Shown here: positions 35,519 to 42,057 of the stretch, in pieces | How the letters are laid out: each line of letters begins with the position of its first letter | Numbering within the stretch: the stretch's first letter is position 1 | Virus record (IMG/VR): IMGVR_UViG_3300044631_000905 | Span: 23,629 to 87,628 of that record | Reading direction: 5' to 3' (one strand) | Length of the DNA stretch: 64,000 bases | Origin: a virus | Program-made: the position numbers and the translations under genes | The notes under the pieces: model-generated | What the model saw: only the letters and a program-made list of their open reading frames with translations | Told to the model about the DNA's origin: nothing | Database searches by the model: none

Positions 35519-36186
35519 CGTTAGATCTTCATAACTTTTTCAAGTATTATGATGATGGTAATTCAAACCATGTGGCAGCAGTTCAGTGGTTAGAAGATAA
35601 CCTACCAGAACAGTTCATGGATGACGCAGAGACTGATTGGATTGGTATTTTTAGAACAAAACCACCCACTCCAGCAGTACTCGATGTTCCATACTTTAAC
35701 CAAGTAGATAACTACAGAGATGCACATAGAACTTGTAACAGTTCATCGTGCGCTATGTGTCTTGCTTTCCTCAAGCCAGGCAGTATCAAGGGCGATGATG
35801 AATATGTCAAGAAAGTGTTTGCTATTGGTGACACAACTGACCATGCCGTACAGACGAAAGTTCTCGCAGGTTATGGTATTAAGTCACACTTTAGCTATAA
35901 TCTTTCTTTTGCTGACATTGATAAGAGCCTTGATAGAGGCAAACCCGTTGTTATTGGTATTCTCCACAGGGGTTCTTTATCTGCTCCTACTGGTGGGCAC
36001 ATGTGTGTAGTGATTGGTAAGACACCAGATGGCAAGGGATATTATGTTAATGATCCATATGGTTCTCTCAACGATAACTATACTGGTCCAGTAACAAATG
36101 GTAAGAAGACCATTTACACCAAAGCAGTTCTCAAGCATCGCTGGTGCCCAGGTGGCAACGATGGTTGGGGTCGTATTTTTGACTGA
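35515..36186 (+). CDS. C39-like cysteine peptidase with lysin targeting domain
   Basis: A 223-residue protein. Residues 3-40 (D-L-H-N-F-F-K-Y-Y ... A-V-Q-W-L-E-D-N-L-P) are shared almost word for word with the lysozyme gene next door. Residues 58-223 look like a papain-fold C39_2 peptidase: P-Y-F-N-Q-V-D-N, N-S-S-S-C-A-M with the likely catalytic Cys, G-G-H-M-C-V-V-I with the His, and V-N-D-P-Y-G. Probably a wall peptidase or amidase acting at lysis. Confidence 0.65.
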   Translation: MTLDLHNFFKYYDDGNSNHVAAVQWLEDNLPEQFMDDAETDWIGIFRTKPPTPAVLDVPYFNQVDNYRDAHRTCNSSSCAMCLAFLKPGSIKGDDEYVKKVFAIGDTTDHAVQTKVLAGYGIKSHFSYNLSFADIDKSLDRGKPVVIGILHRGSLSAPTGGHMCVVIGKTPDGKGYYVNDPYGSLNDNYTGPVTNGKKTIYTKAVLKHRWCPGGNDGWGRIFD

Positions 36187-36204
36187 TAATAAAGGAGAAC
36201 AACA

Positions 36205-36879
36205 ATGGCAAGAGTAGATTTACACAATTTCTTCAAATTCTATGATGAGAAGAACCCCAACCATGTGAAAGCAGTTCAGTGGTTGGAAGATAACCTCCCA
36301 GTCAAGTTCCTTGAGGACAATGTAGATTGGGCGGAAATTTACAGAGGAAAAAAGACTAGTGCTGGATCAGCCCCTGCTGCTCCAGCTGCTTCTGCTCCAG
36401 TAGCGGGCGGCGATGACATGCCTATGATGGGCATTAAGTTAATCAAAGAGTTTGAAGGATGCCATCTCAAGGCATATCCAGATCCTCTAACTGGTGGTCT
36501 GCCAATCACTATTGGTTGGGGATCTACCCGTAAGAAGGATGGTTCAGCATTCAAACTTGGTGATCAAATCACTCAACAAGAAGCAGATGATCTGCTAATC
36601 AGTCAGTGTAAGAACCAGTTTCTTCCTGCCCTTCGTAAGATCCCACATTGGAATGAAATGTCAGATGGAAAAAGAGGCGCTCTGCTCAGCTTTGCTTATA
36701 ATCTCGGCGCTGGTTTCTACGGTGGCGATAACTTTAATACTATTACTAAACGCCTGAAGAATAAAGAGTGGGACCTAGTGCCCGATGCTCTCTATCTCTA
36801 CAGAAATCCTGGATCTAATGTAGAAGCAGGACTTGCTCGTAGAAGAAAAGCAGAAGGTGATGCTTGGAAGAAGGGTTGA
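36205..36879 (+). CDS. T4-type lysozyme (GH24 endolysin)
   Basis: A 224-residue protein. After the shared N-terminal targeting domain (4-40) and an Ala/Ser/Pro linker (53-70) comes a GH24 domain: K-E-F-E-G-C-H-L-K-A-Y with the catalytic Glu, D-P-L-T-G-G-L-P-I-T-I-G-W-G with the catalytic Asp/Thr region, and L-L-S-F-A-Y-N-L-G-A. It cuts peptidoglycan glycan strands. A good SD (AAAGGAG) precedes ATG 36205. Confidence 0.85.
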   Translation: MARVDLHNFFKFYDEKNPNHVKAVQWLEDNLPVKFLEDNVDWAEIYRGKKTSAGSAPAAPAASAPVAGGDDMPMMGIKLIKEFEGCHLKAYPDPLTGGLPITIGWGSTRKKDGSAFKLGDQITQQEADDLLISQCKNQFLPALRKIPHWNEMSDGKRGALLSFAYNLGAGFYGGDNFNTITKRLKNKEWDLVPDALYLYRNPGSNVEAGLARRRKAEGDAWKKG

Positions 36880-36904
36880 CACCCAGCTAAATAAGTGATA
36901 TCAT
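36876..36904 (+). promoter_or_regulatory. Sigma-70 promoter overlapping a late box
   Basis: TTGACA (36876-36881), 17 bases, TATCAT (36899-36904). The spacer holds the late box GCTAAATA (36886-36893). The same double design precedes the paralogous gene at 51415-51443. Confidence 0.65.
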
Positions 36905-36907
36905 GAA

Positions 36908-36931
36908 GACCCACCCCTAAAAAGGTGGGTC
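36908..36931 (+). terminator. Hairpin after the double promoter
   Basis: GACCCACC (36908-36915) pairs with GGTGGGTC (36924-36931) around an A-rich loop. No T run follows, so it may be a 5' mRNA stabiliser rather than a terminator. Confidence 0.5.
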
Positions 36932-36964
36932 TCACATTATGAGAAGGTGATGTGACAATTTGTG

Positions 36965-37027
36965 CCCAGGAGATTGCCCCTTGAGAAAGGGGAAGTGCGC
37001 TTTCTCTATTGGGATGTAGAGTTCAAT
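36965..37027 (+). ncRNA. Conserved structured leader of the tail-lysozyme gene, copy 1
   Basis: Outer stem CCCA (36965-36968) with TGGG (37010-37013) encloses exactly 41 bases, followed by GATGTAGAGTTCAAT. The copy at 51504-51566 has CCGT with ACGG, also 41 bases inside, and the same following motif. Inside, GAGAAAG can pair with CTTTCTC, or CCCCTT with AAGGGG, so two folds compete. Confidence 0.55.
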
Positions 37028-37035
37028 AACTATTA

Positions 37036-37677
37036 ATGCCAAACACTTTTACACTTGTAGCCCTGCCCCTTTTGGCAACGGTTACAACCACCTCGGCAAC
37101 ACTGCCCGTGTTTCCACCTCCTCCTGTTCAGGGTCCTCCCCCATTTGCTATTATCAAGGAGTTTGAAACAAAGACAGCGACCAAAGCGGTTGCTCCCGAA
37201 AAACCAAAAGAGAAAAGGCTAATTTGTAAGGGGTGTTCTGACAACGAGAACATTGCTCTCAATTATTTCCAGGACGCTGGAATTAAAGACAGAAACGCCC
37301 TTGCTACTATTCTAGGTAATATTAGACAAGAATCTACATTCGTGCCTAATATTTGCGAAGGTGGTAGCAGGACCAGTTATCATGGCTGCCGTTTAGGTGG
37401 TTATGGTCTGATCCAATGGACATCTGCCGATCGTTATCATGGATTGGGTGATTTTGCTAAGAGGTATGGTGGTTCTCCATCAACACTTCCTACGCAACTT
37501 CGTTATCTAACGACTGAGGTTCAATGGAAACGAATTGAAAACAGGATGAAAACTCCTGGTAAATCTATCAATCGTTACATGGACTATGCGTATAGTTGGA
37601 TTGGCTGGGGCATTCATGGTGCTCGTACATCATATGCCCATGATTATGCTTCCAGACTGATCACGGTAGAAGTTTGA
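37036..37677 (+). CDS. Phage tail lysozyme-like protein, copy 1
   Basis: A 213-residue protein. N-terminal hydrophobic stretch (1-22) could be a signal or anchor, a Pro-rich linker follows, and the enzyme domain (70-213) has A-L-A-T-I-L-G-N-I-R-Q-E-S with the likely catalytic Glu, G-L-I-Q-W-T-S-A-D-R-Y, and W-I-G-W-G-I-H-G. It matches the Phage_lysozyme2 type. A paralog with about 70% identity by eye in the enzyme domain lies at 51575-52237. ATG 37036 is used. Confidence 0.7.
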   Translation: MPNTFTLVALPLLATVTTTSATLPVFPPPPVQGPPPFAIIKEFETKTATKAVAPEKPKEKRLICKGCSDNENIALNYFQDAGIKDRNALATILGNIRQESTFVPNICEGGSRTSYHGCRLGGYGLIQWTSADRYHGLGDFAKRYGGSPSTLPTQLRYLTTEVQWKRIENRMKTPGKSINRYMDYAYSWIGWGIHGARTSYAHDYASRLITVEV

Positions 37678-37683
37678 CAAACT

Positions 37684-37722
37684 GAATAAATAGGGGGGTG
37701 CTGTCACACCCCCCCCCCCCCC
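37684..37722 (+). promoter_or_regulatory. Late box, GC hairpin and a 14-C tract
   Basis: GAATAAATA (37684-37692) is followed by GGGGGGTG (37693-37700) pairing with CACCCCCC (37707-37714). Fourteen C in a row (37709-37722) run right up to ATG 37723, leaving no Shine-Dalgarno. Confidence 0.6.
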
Positions 37723-38133
37723 ATGCCTCAGTTTAATTTCCAAATCGGAAAGAAAAAAACTAGCATGAAAGATATGATGATAATATCTGGAGTGCTTCTT
37801 TTTGTTGTATCTGGAATAGCAGCATTCACAAATCTGCCAAAAGAAAAAGCGTGGTGTGCTGTAGATCAATTGACAAGACCACTAAATATTGATATACTTG
37901 AAGATGTAAAACTTGAAATTGAAGAGATCCGTGCTTGCCGTGCCGAAAAAGCAGTTGGTGATGCTATAGAAAAATTTAAGAAAGAGACAGGATGGAAACC
38001 TGTGGAGATCTTACCTCCAAGATATTCCGAGAAACCAATAGACACTACGGTGTGCTATACTGATGATTGTAAATCATTAGGTGGTGAAATGAGACTTTGT
38101 GCTCCATGGCTTGACGACTGCCTAAAGCAGTAG
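37723..38133 (+). CDS. Membrane-anchored protein with Cys-rich tail
   Basis: A 136-residue protein. Residues about 17-36 are a transmembrane segment (M-M-I-I-S-G-V-L-L-F-V-V-S-G-I-A-A-F). The outer part has six Cys, with C-Y-T-D-D-C near 110 and C-A-P-W-L-D-D-C at the end, suggesting disulfides. A lysis or envelope role is possible (spanin-like layout) but unproven. Its last codons carry the -35 of the tRNA promoter. Confidence 0.55.
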   Translation: MPQFNFQIGKKKTSMKDMMIISGVLLFVVSGIAAFTNLPKEKAWCAVDQLTRPLNIDILEDVKLEIEEIRACRAEKAVGDAIEKFKKETGWKPVEILPPRYSEKPIDTTVCYTDDCKSLGGEMRLCAPWLDDCLKQ

Positions 38134-38139
38134 TATAAT
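38111..38139 (+). promoter_or_regulatory. Consensus promoter for the first tRNA cluster
   Basis: TTGACG (38111-38116), 17 bases, TATAAT (38134-38139). The expected start is about 6 bases before tRNA-Arg. The -35 lies in the coding end of the preceding gene. Confidence 0.85.
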
Positions 38140-38151
38140 ATCCACATACAT

Positions 38152-38225
38152 GCTTCAGTAACTCAGTGGACAAGAGTATCCGCCTTCTAAGCGGTTAGCC
38201 GTTGGTTCGAATCCAACCTGAAGCG
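38152..38225 (+). tRNA. tRNA-Arg (TCT), copy 1
   Basis: Acceptor GCTTCAG with CTGAAGC, anticodon loop CTTCTAA, T loop GGTTCGAATCC. Reads AGA. A second tRNA-Arg(TCT) lies at 52488. Confidence 0.95.
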
Positions 38226-38229
38226 CCTC

Positions 38230-38310
38230 GTCGGTGTGGCGGAATTGGTAGACGCGCTGGGTTTAGGTTCCAGTGACTAGTTCGTGGAGGTTCAAGTCCT
38301 CTCACCGACA
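38230..38310 (+). tRNA. tRNA-Leu (TAG)
   Basis: Acceptor GTCGGTG with CACCGAC, anticodon loop TTTAGGT, short variable arm, T loop GGTTCAAGTCC. Reads CUN leucine codons. Confidence 0.93.
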
Positions 38311-38312
38311 TC

Positions 38313-38384
38313 GGGAGATTAACTCAGCGGTAGAGTGGCTGCCTTACAAGCAGTAAGTCGTTGGTTCGAATCCGACATTTCCCA
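38313..38384 (+). tRNA. tRNA-Val (TAC), copy 1
   Basis: Acceptor GGGAGAT with ATTTCCC (one G-T), anticodon stem GCTGC/GCAGT with loop CTTACAA, T loop GGTTCGAATCC. Second copy at 55584. Confidence 0.93.
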
Positions 38385-38412
38385 TTAACTTCTAGAGGTT
38401 AAATGAAAAACA

Positions 38413-38664
38413 ATGTTATCTGTAAGATGCCGCCTTTGTGGCAAGGAGCTAGAGGCTCACCCAGTCAAGACTAGATCATGTGGATGTCCAAATATGACAT
38501 CCATAACTGGTGATAAAATTTCGGCATTAGACTTGTCTGAAGTTGTGTTGCTGAATTCTGAAAAGAATGTTAAGAAACAACCAATGTTGTCAAATGCTGA
38601 CCTAAAATATCAAGAGGAGCGCCGCCAACGCAAAGTCCGAAAACTTGATTACGAGGTCCGTTAA
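38413..38664 (+). CDS. Zinc-ribbon protein, copy 1
   Basis: An 83-residue protein. C-R-L-C-G-K-E-L-E and S-C-G-C-P-N-M give four or five Cys for one zinc site. The rest includes G-D-K-I-S-A-L-D-L-S-E-V-V-L-L-N and a basic tail R-R-Q-R-K-V-R-K-L-D-Y-E-V-R. A close paralog is at 56143. Nucleic-acid or protein binding is likely; partner unknown. It shares a base with the next gene (TAATG). Confidence 0.65.
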   Translation: MLSVRCRLCGKELEAHPVKTRSCGCPNMTSITGDKISALDLSEVVLLNSEKNVKKQPMLSNADLKYQEERRQRKVRKLDYEVR

Positions 38665-38864
38665 TGATCAATCTTCACCAACGCTACAATCACTATCTAC
38701 ATACGAACAAAAAACATGATCGTGTGAACGAAAAAGTTATAGGGTATGGGTGGACAGATAATGGTTCAGAATTGACTGGTTACTATGTCTTGACAGAACA
38801 CCATAAGTTGTTCTATAATCTTCAAGAACAATTTGAATATATGGAAGGGTGGTCGAGTGGTTGA
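38664..38864 (+). CDS. Small protein ending inside tRNA-Ser
   Basis: A 66-residue protein, M-I-N-L-H-Q-R-Y-N-H-Y-L ... G-Y-G-W-T-D-N-G ... Y-Y-V-L-T-E-H-H-K. Coupled by TAATG to the zinc-ribbon gene. Its last seven codons and stop are the first 22 bases of tRNA-Ser. Function unknown. Confidence 0.5.
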   Translation: MINLHQRYNHYLHTNKKHDRVNEKVIGYGWTDNGSELTGYYVLTEHHKLFYNLQEQFEYMEGWSSG

Positions 38865-38927
38865 TGGCTCTAGTCTTGAAAACTAGCGATGTGAGAGCAT
38901 CCGTGGGTTCGAATCCCACCCCTTCCG
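38843..38927 (+). tRNA. tRNA-Ser (TGA), copy 1
   Basis: Acceptor GGAAGGG with CCCTTCC, anticodon stem CTAGT/ACTAG with loop CTTGAAA, long class II variable arm, T loop GGTTCGAATCC. Second copy at 56412. Confidence 0.95.
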
Positions 38928-38942
38928 TTAACCTTCTCTTAG

Positions 38943-38971
38943 TTGACATAATCTAAAGAGAGTGTTAAAAT
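38943..38971 (+). promoter_or_regulatory. Sigma-70 promoter of porin 1
   Basis: TTGACA (38943-38948), 17 bases, TAAAAT (38966-38971). The leader then forms a perfect 7-pair hairpin ACCGTAC (38984-38990) with GTACGGT (39002-39008). Confidence 0.8.
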
Positions 38972-39040
38972 CTGCCAGACGTGACCGTACCTCAATTAAT
39001 TGTACGGTAACTCGTTATGTACTATAGAACAAAAACATTT

Positions 39041-40540
39041 ATGAAACTCAAACAACTGATGCTCGCACCTGTTGCTCTGGGAATGGTTGCTCCTGTTGCT
39101 GCGAATGCCGCAGATCTCAATATGGCAGCAGTCAATCAATACACTTCCTCAGAACAAGTCTCAAGCATCAAACAACTTTCTGATGTCCAACCTACGGATT
39201 GGGCTTATCAGGCACTTAGCAATCTTGTTGAGCGTTATGGTTGCGTTGCTGGTTATGAAAACGGAACTTACCTTGGTGGTAAGGCAATGACCCGTTTTGA
39301 GGCAGCAGCACTTCTGAATGCTTGTCTGGATCGTGTGACTGAAGTGACCGATGAACTCTCTCGTCTGATGAATGAGTTCCAGAATGAACTGACTGTTCTT
39401 CGTGGTCGTGTTGCTAAACTGGAGAAGCAAACCGCTGCTCTTCAGGCACAGCAGTTTTCCACTACTACCAAACTGCGTGGTGAAGCAACTTTCGTTCTCG
39501 GTGGTGTAGAAGGTGCCCGTCTTGCCAACAATACTAACGTTGGTAACACCGCTTTCAACTATGATGTTCGCCTGAACTTTGACACCTCCTTCACTGGTAA
39601 GGATCTGTTGAAGACTCGTCTGCGTTCTGGCAACTTCTCTTCACAACCTTTCGGTTCTTCTTCTTCGCTGTTCAAACTTGATAAAGCAGAGAGTACTTCC
39701 AATCAAGTACAACTTGATCGTCTCTACTACAGCTTCCCTGCACTTTCTAAGGGCGTGACTCTGACTGCTGGTGCTCTGGTTCGTAACACAGAGATGGCAT
39801 GGACTCCTTCTGCTTACAAGTCCGACATTCTGGACTTCTTCCAAGTTGCTGGCGCTCCTGGAGTTTATAACAAGGCAACTGGTTCTGGTTTTGGTATTCA
39901 GTATGCTCAACCTGGCAAGAAAGGTGGTATTGTTGCTGGTCTGAACTATGTTGCCCAGAACGGTTCGGATAGTTCCAAGGGTCAATTTGATGAGACTGGT
40001 GCTCTGAATACTCTGGCACAAATCGGTTATCGTGCTCCCCAGTACGGTATTGCTTTCGGTTATCGTTATGGTACAGAAGGAACCCGTGTTCGTACCTTCA
40101 ACGCTATCAACGGTGGTTCTGGTAACCTTGCTGCTGGTCAATCTTCTAACAGTTATGCCATCAACGCTTACTGGCAACCTAAGACTTCTGGTATCGTACC
40201 TTCGATCTCTGGTGCTTATGGTTGGAACGATGTTAGCCTGAATGCTGCTGGTCGTACCACTCCTACTGGTGCTACCAACTCCCAGACTTGGTTTGCTGGT
40301 CTTCAGTGGAGCGATGTATTCGCCAAGGGTAACGCTGCTGGTTTCGCCATCGGTGCTCCTGGCAACGCTGCTTCTCTTGCTGATAGTCAGAAAGCTATTA
40401 TGTGGGAAACCTTCTATCGTTACAAGGTTAGCGACAACATCAGCATCACTCCTTCTGTGTTCTATGTGTCTAACAACCAAGGTCTGAAGAATGCTTCGGA
40501 CAACTATGGTGGTGTGATCCAGACGACCTTTAGGTTCTGA
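39041..40540 (+). CDS. Cyanobacterial-type SLH-OprB porin, copy 1
   Basis: A 499-residue outer-membrane porin. Signal peptide M-K-L-K-Q-L-M-L-A-P-V-A ... A-A-N-A, cut near residue 23. Residues 45-95 are an S-layer-homology domain (D-V-Q-P-T-D-W-A-Y-Q-A-L ... M-T-R-F-E-A-A-A-L-L-N-A), a coiled coil follows (100-135), and the rest is a beta barrel ending in the outer-membrane signal R-F. This is the layout of cyanobacterial Som/iron-uptake porins. ATG 39041 matches the start of copy 2; a longer frame starts at 39017. In infection it may change uptake of ions or nutrients or block other phages. Confidence 0.88.
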   Translation: MKLKQLMLAPVALGMVAPVAANAADLNMAAVNQYTSSEQVSSIKQLSDVQPTDWAYQALSNLVERYGCVAGYENGTYLGGKAMTRFEAAALLNACLDRVTEVTDELSRLMNEFQNELTVLRGRVAKLEKQTAALQAQQFSTTTKLRGEATFVLGGVEGARLANNTNVGNTAFNYDVRLNFDTSFTGKDLLKTRLRSGNFSSQPFGSSSSLFKLDKAESTSNQVQLDRLYYSFPALSKGVTLTAGALVRNTEMAWTPSAYKSDILDFFQVAGAPGVYNKATGSGFGIQYAQPGKKGGIVAGLNYVAQNGSDSSKGQFDETGALNTLAQIGYRAPQYGIAFGYRYGTEGTRVRTFNAINGGSGNLAAGQSSNSYAINAYWQPKTSGIVPSISGAYGWNDVSLNAAGRTTPTGATNSQTWFAGLQWSDVFAKGNAAGFAIGAPGNAASLADSQKAIMWETFYRYKVSDNISITPSVFYVSNNQGLKNASDNYGGVIQTTFRF

Positions 40541-40548
40541 TATATACT

Positions 40549-40568
40549 GGGAGGGAAACCTCCCTTTT
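40549..40568 (+). terminator. Terminator after porin 1
   Basis: GGGAGG (40549-40554), GAAA tetraloop, CCTCCC (40559-40564), TTTT. tRNA-Pro begins three bases later. Confidence 0.88.
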
Positions 40569-40570
40569 AT

Positions 40571-40644
40571 CGGGGTGTAGCTCAGTTTGGTAGAGCACTC
40601 GCTTTGGGAGCGAGATGCCGTAGGTTCAAATCCTATCACCCCGA
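40571..40644 (+). tRNA. tRNA-Pro (TGG), copy 1
   Basis: Acceptor CGGGGTG with CACCCCG, anticodon stem CTCGC/GCGAG with loop TTTGGGA, T loop GGTTCAAATCC. Second copy at 57196. Confidence 0.95.
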
Positions 40645-40672
40645 CTTTACTATATAATTTTTTACGTGTCAT

Positions 40673-40918
40673 ATGTCGTTCACCATCTATTCAAAACAAG
40701 GTTGTCCATTCTGTCAAAAATGCATAGCAGTAATGGAACATGAAGGTTTTACCCACGTTGTTTATGAACTAGATAAAGATTTCACAAGAGAAGAATTCTA
40801 TGCTGAATTTGGTGAAGGATCTACATTTCCACAAATTATGTTAGATGACATCCGACTTGGTGGATGTCGAGAAACTATAAATTACTTACAAGAAAACAAT
40901 GTCTGCTGTAATGTCTGA
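40673..40918 (+). CDS. grx: Glutaredoxin
   Basis: An 81-residue thioredoxin-fold protein with active site G-C-P-F-C (about 9-13), the cis-Pro T-F-P-Q-I (about 51-55) and G-G-C-R-E glutathione-binding region. It likely reduces the ribonucleotide reductase C-terminal C-x-x-C. It overlaps the next gene by 8 bases. Confidence 0.9.
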   Translation: MSFTIYSKQGCPFCQKCIAVMEHEGFTHVVYELDKDFTREEFYAEFGEGSTFPQIMLDDIRLGGCRETINYLQENNVCCNV

Positions 40919-41159
40919 AGAAATAATCGAAATCACAGAACTAGAACTGGAAAAAAACTTTGACGAAATTATGGAGCGTGTGGAAAATGGTGAAACATAC
41001 ATCATTCGTAGAGAAGATGGGTCTGCTGTTGCCATGATTCCAGCATCCTTAGTTGAAGAAGCTGGAATTAATCTGAAGACGGTTTCTAAAGTGGCACAAC
41101 CCCTTGACAACGACGACGATATGTGGGATAATTACTTTGATCACGACGATGCTTCATGA
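40911..41159 (+). CDS. Phd/YefM antitoxin-like protein
   Basis: An 82-residue protein. I-I-E-I-T-E-L-E-L-E-K-N-F-D-E-I-M-E-R-V-E-N-G-E-T-Y-type start followed by I-R-R-E-D-G-S-A-V-A-M-I-P matches the Phd/YefM fold, with an acidic tail. No typical toxin follows. It could neutralise a host toxin or act as an autoregulator; both are inference. ATG 40911 is preferred, ATG 40899 is also possible. Confidence 0.6.
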   Translation: MSEEIIEITELELEKNFDEIMERVENGETYIIRREDGSAVAMIPASLVEEAGINLKTVSKVAQPLDNDDDMWDNYFDHDDAS

Positions 41160-41395
41160 CCAAACCCACTGTAATTCTTGAACGTTCTCCTTATCGCTAT
41201 GTTCAGTGTGGTCTTTTAGAGATCAACGGTAAACCAGATTACCGTATTCAAAAGTTTAATGAATGGACCAAGCGTTATACTGACATGTATTTCCTTGACA
41301 ACCAGATGCAACTTGATGTATGCTTGGAAGATCCTGAGTATACCAAGTGGTTAGATCCAGACCCTGAAGTGGGTGCCTATCGTAAATTTGATTGA
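41156..41395 (+). CDS. Small acidic-aromatic protein, copy 1
   Basis: A 79-residue protein: V-I-L-E-R-S-P-Y-R-Y-V-Q-C-G-L-L-E-I-N-G-K-P-D-Y-R-I-Q, then W-T-K-R-Y-T-D-M-Y-F-L-D-N and E-D-P-E-Y-T-K-W-L. A clear paralog with the same block order is at 57558-57803. Both copies start with an ATGA overlap to the gene before and precede element A. Function unknown. Confidence 0.6.
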   Translation: MTKPTVILERSPYRYVQCGLLEINGKPDYRIQKFNEWTKRYTDMYFLDNQMQLDVCLEDPEYTKWLDPDPEVGAYRKFD

Positions 41396-41400
41396 TTACC

Positions 41401-41718
41401 ATGACTGTTCGTTCCCATATTGAAACTGCTGAAGAAGCACTTCGCCAAGCACTGATTAATGCTCTTGCCGAAAAGCAAGATGCTCAACTGTCAGAATTGT
41501 TTGATGCTCTTGGTAAAGTAAAGAGCATTTTAAATGCTTATCCTATTCGTTCTACTGATAATACTAGCGATTATAAATTCAAACTGACCTCTGAATATCT
41601 TCATAACGGATATGTAAACTACACGATGAGTGGTCTTGATGAACAACCATATGATAATGTAATCAGTTTCACTAATATTGGTGGTGGCAATTCTCCTGAC
41701 ACTATCAAGTTCAGTTAG
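41401..41718 (+). CDS. Hypothetical protein, 105 aa
   Basis: Helical start (E-T-A-E-E-A-L-R-Q-A-L-I-N-A-L-A-E-K) then a beta-rich half with S-D-Y-K-F-K-L-T-S-E-Y-L and Y-V-N-Y-T-M-S-G-L. No counterpart in the second cassette copy. Start ATG 41401 follows the previous stop by five bases. Confidence 0.5.
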   Translation: MTVRSHIETAEEALRQALINALAEKQDAQLSELFDALGKVKSILNAYPIRSTDNTSDYKFKLTSEYLHNGYVNYTMSGLDEQPYDNVISFTNIGGGNSPDTIKFS

Positions 41719-41768
41719 TCCTGGAATGACTTAAAACTTATCCTGGTGGAGTCATCCCCGTAAATGCC

Positions 41769-41809
41769 CGTGATGGAGACACGTAAACAACCCTGGTCGG
41801 GACCCCCCT
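41769..41809 (+). ncRNA. Conserved non-coding element A, copy 1
   Basis: Hairpin CGTG (41769-41772), 7-base loop, CACG (41780-41783), then CTGGTCGGGA (41793-41802) and a C6-T run. Copy 2 at 57805-57850 keeps the layout but swaps the last base pair (CGTC with GACG). It sits in the leader of the next gene. Confidence 0.5.
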
Positions 41810-41844
41810 CGATACCACACACACATACACACAGGAGATTAATT

Positions 41845-42054
41845 ATGTCCAAAACACCTTACGAGCTTCGCTTTGAAATTTTCAAGCAAGCATATAATAT
41901 GCTGAACGATGAGTTCTGCGTTAAATATGATACTGCTAGAGAGTGGAATGAAAAGACTGGAAAACTGGATCTCGAATTTCCAGAATTTCCTACTTTGAAT
42001 GAAGTTCTCAAACAAGCAGATATCATTAACAACTTCGTTTCCGAACCGAAGTAG
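41845..42054 (+). CDS. Conserved small cyanophage protein, 69 aa
   Basis: ATG 41845 has a good SD (AGGAG, 41833-41837). Helical protein M-S-K-T-P-Y-E-L-R-F-E-I-F-K-Q-A-Y-N-M-L, then R-E-W-N-E-K-T-G-K and F-P-T-L-N-E-V-L-K-Q-A. Seen in other cyanomyoviruses as a hypothetical. A CA-repeat tract (41815-41832) lies just upstream. Confidence 0.6.
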   Translation: MSKTPYELRFEIFKQAYNMLNDEFCVKYDTAREWNEKTGKLDLEFPEFPTLNEVLKQADIINNFVSEPK

Positions 42055-42057
42055 GTT

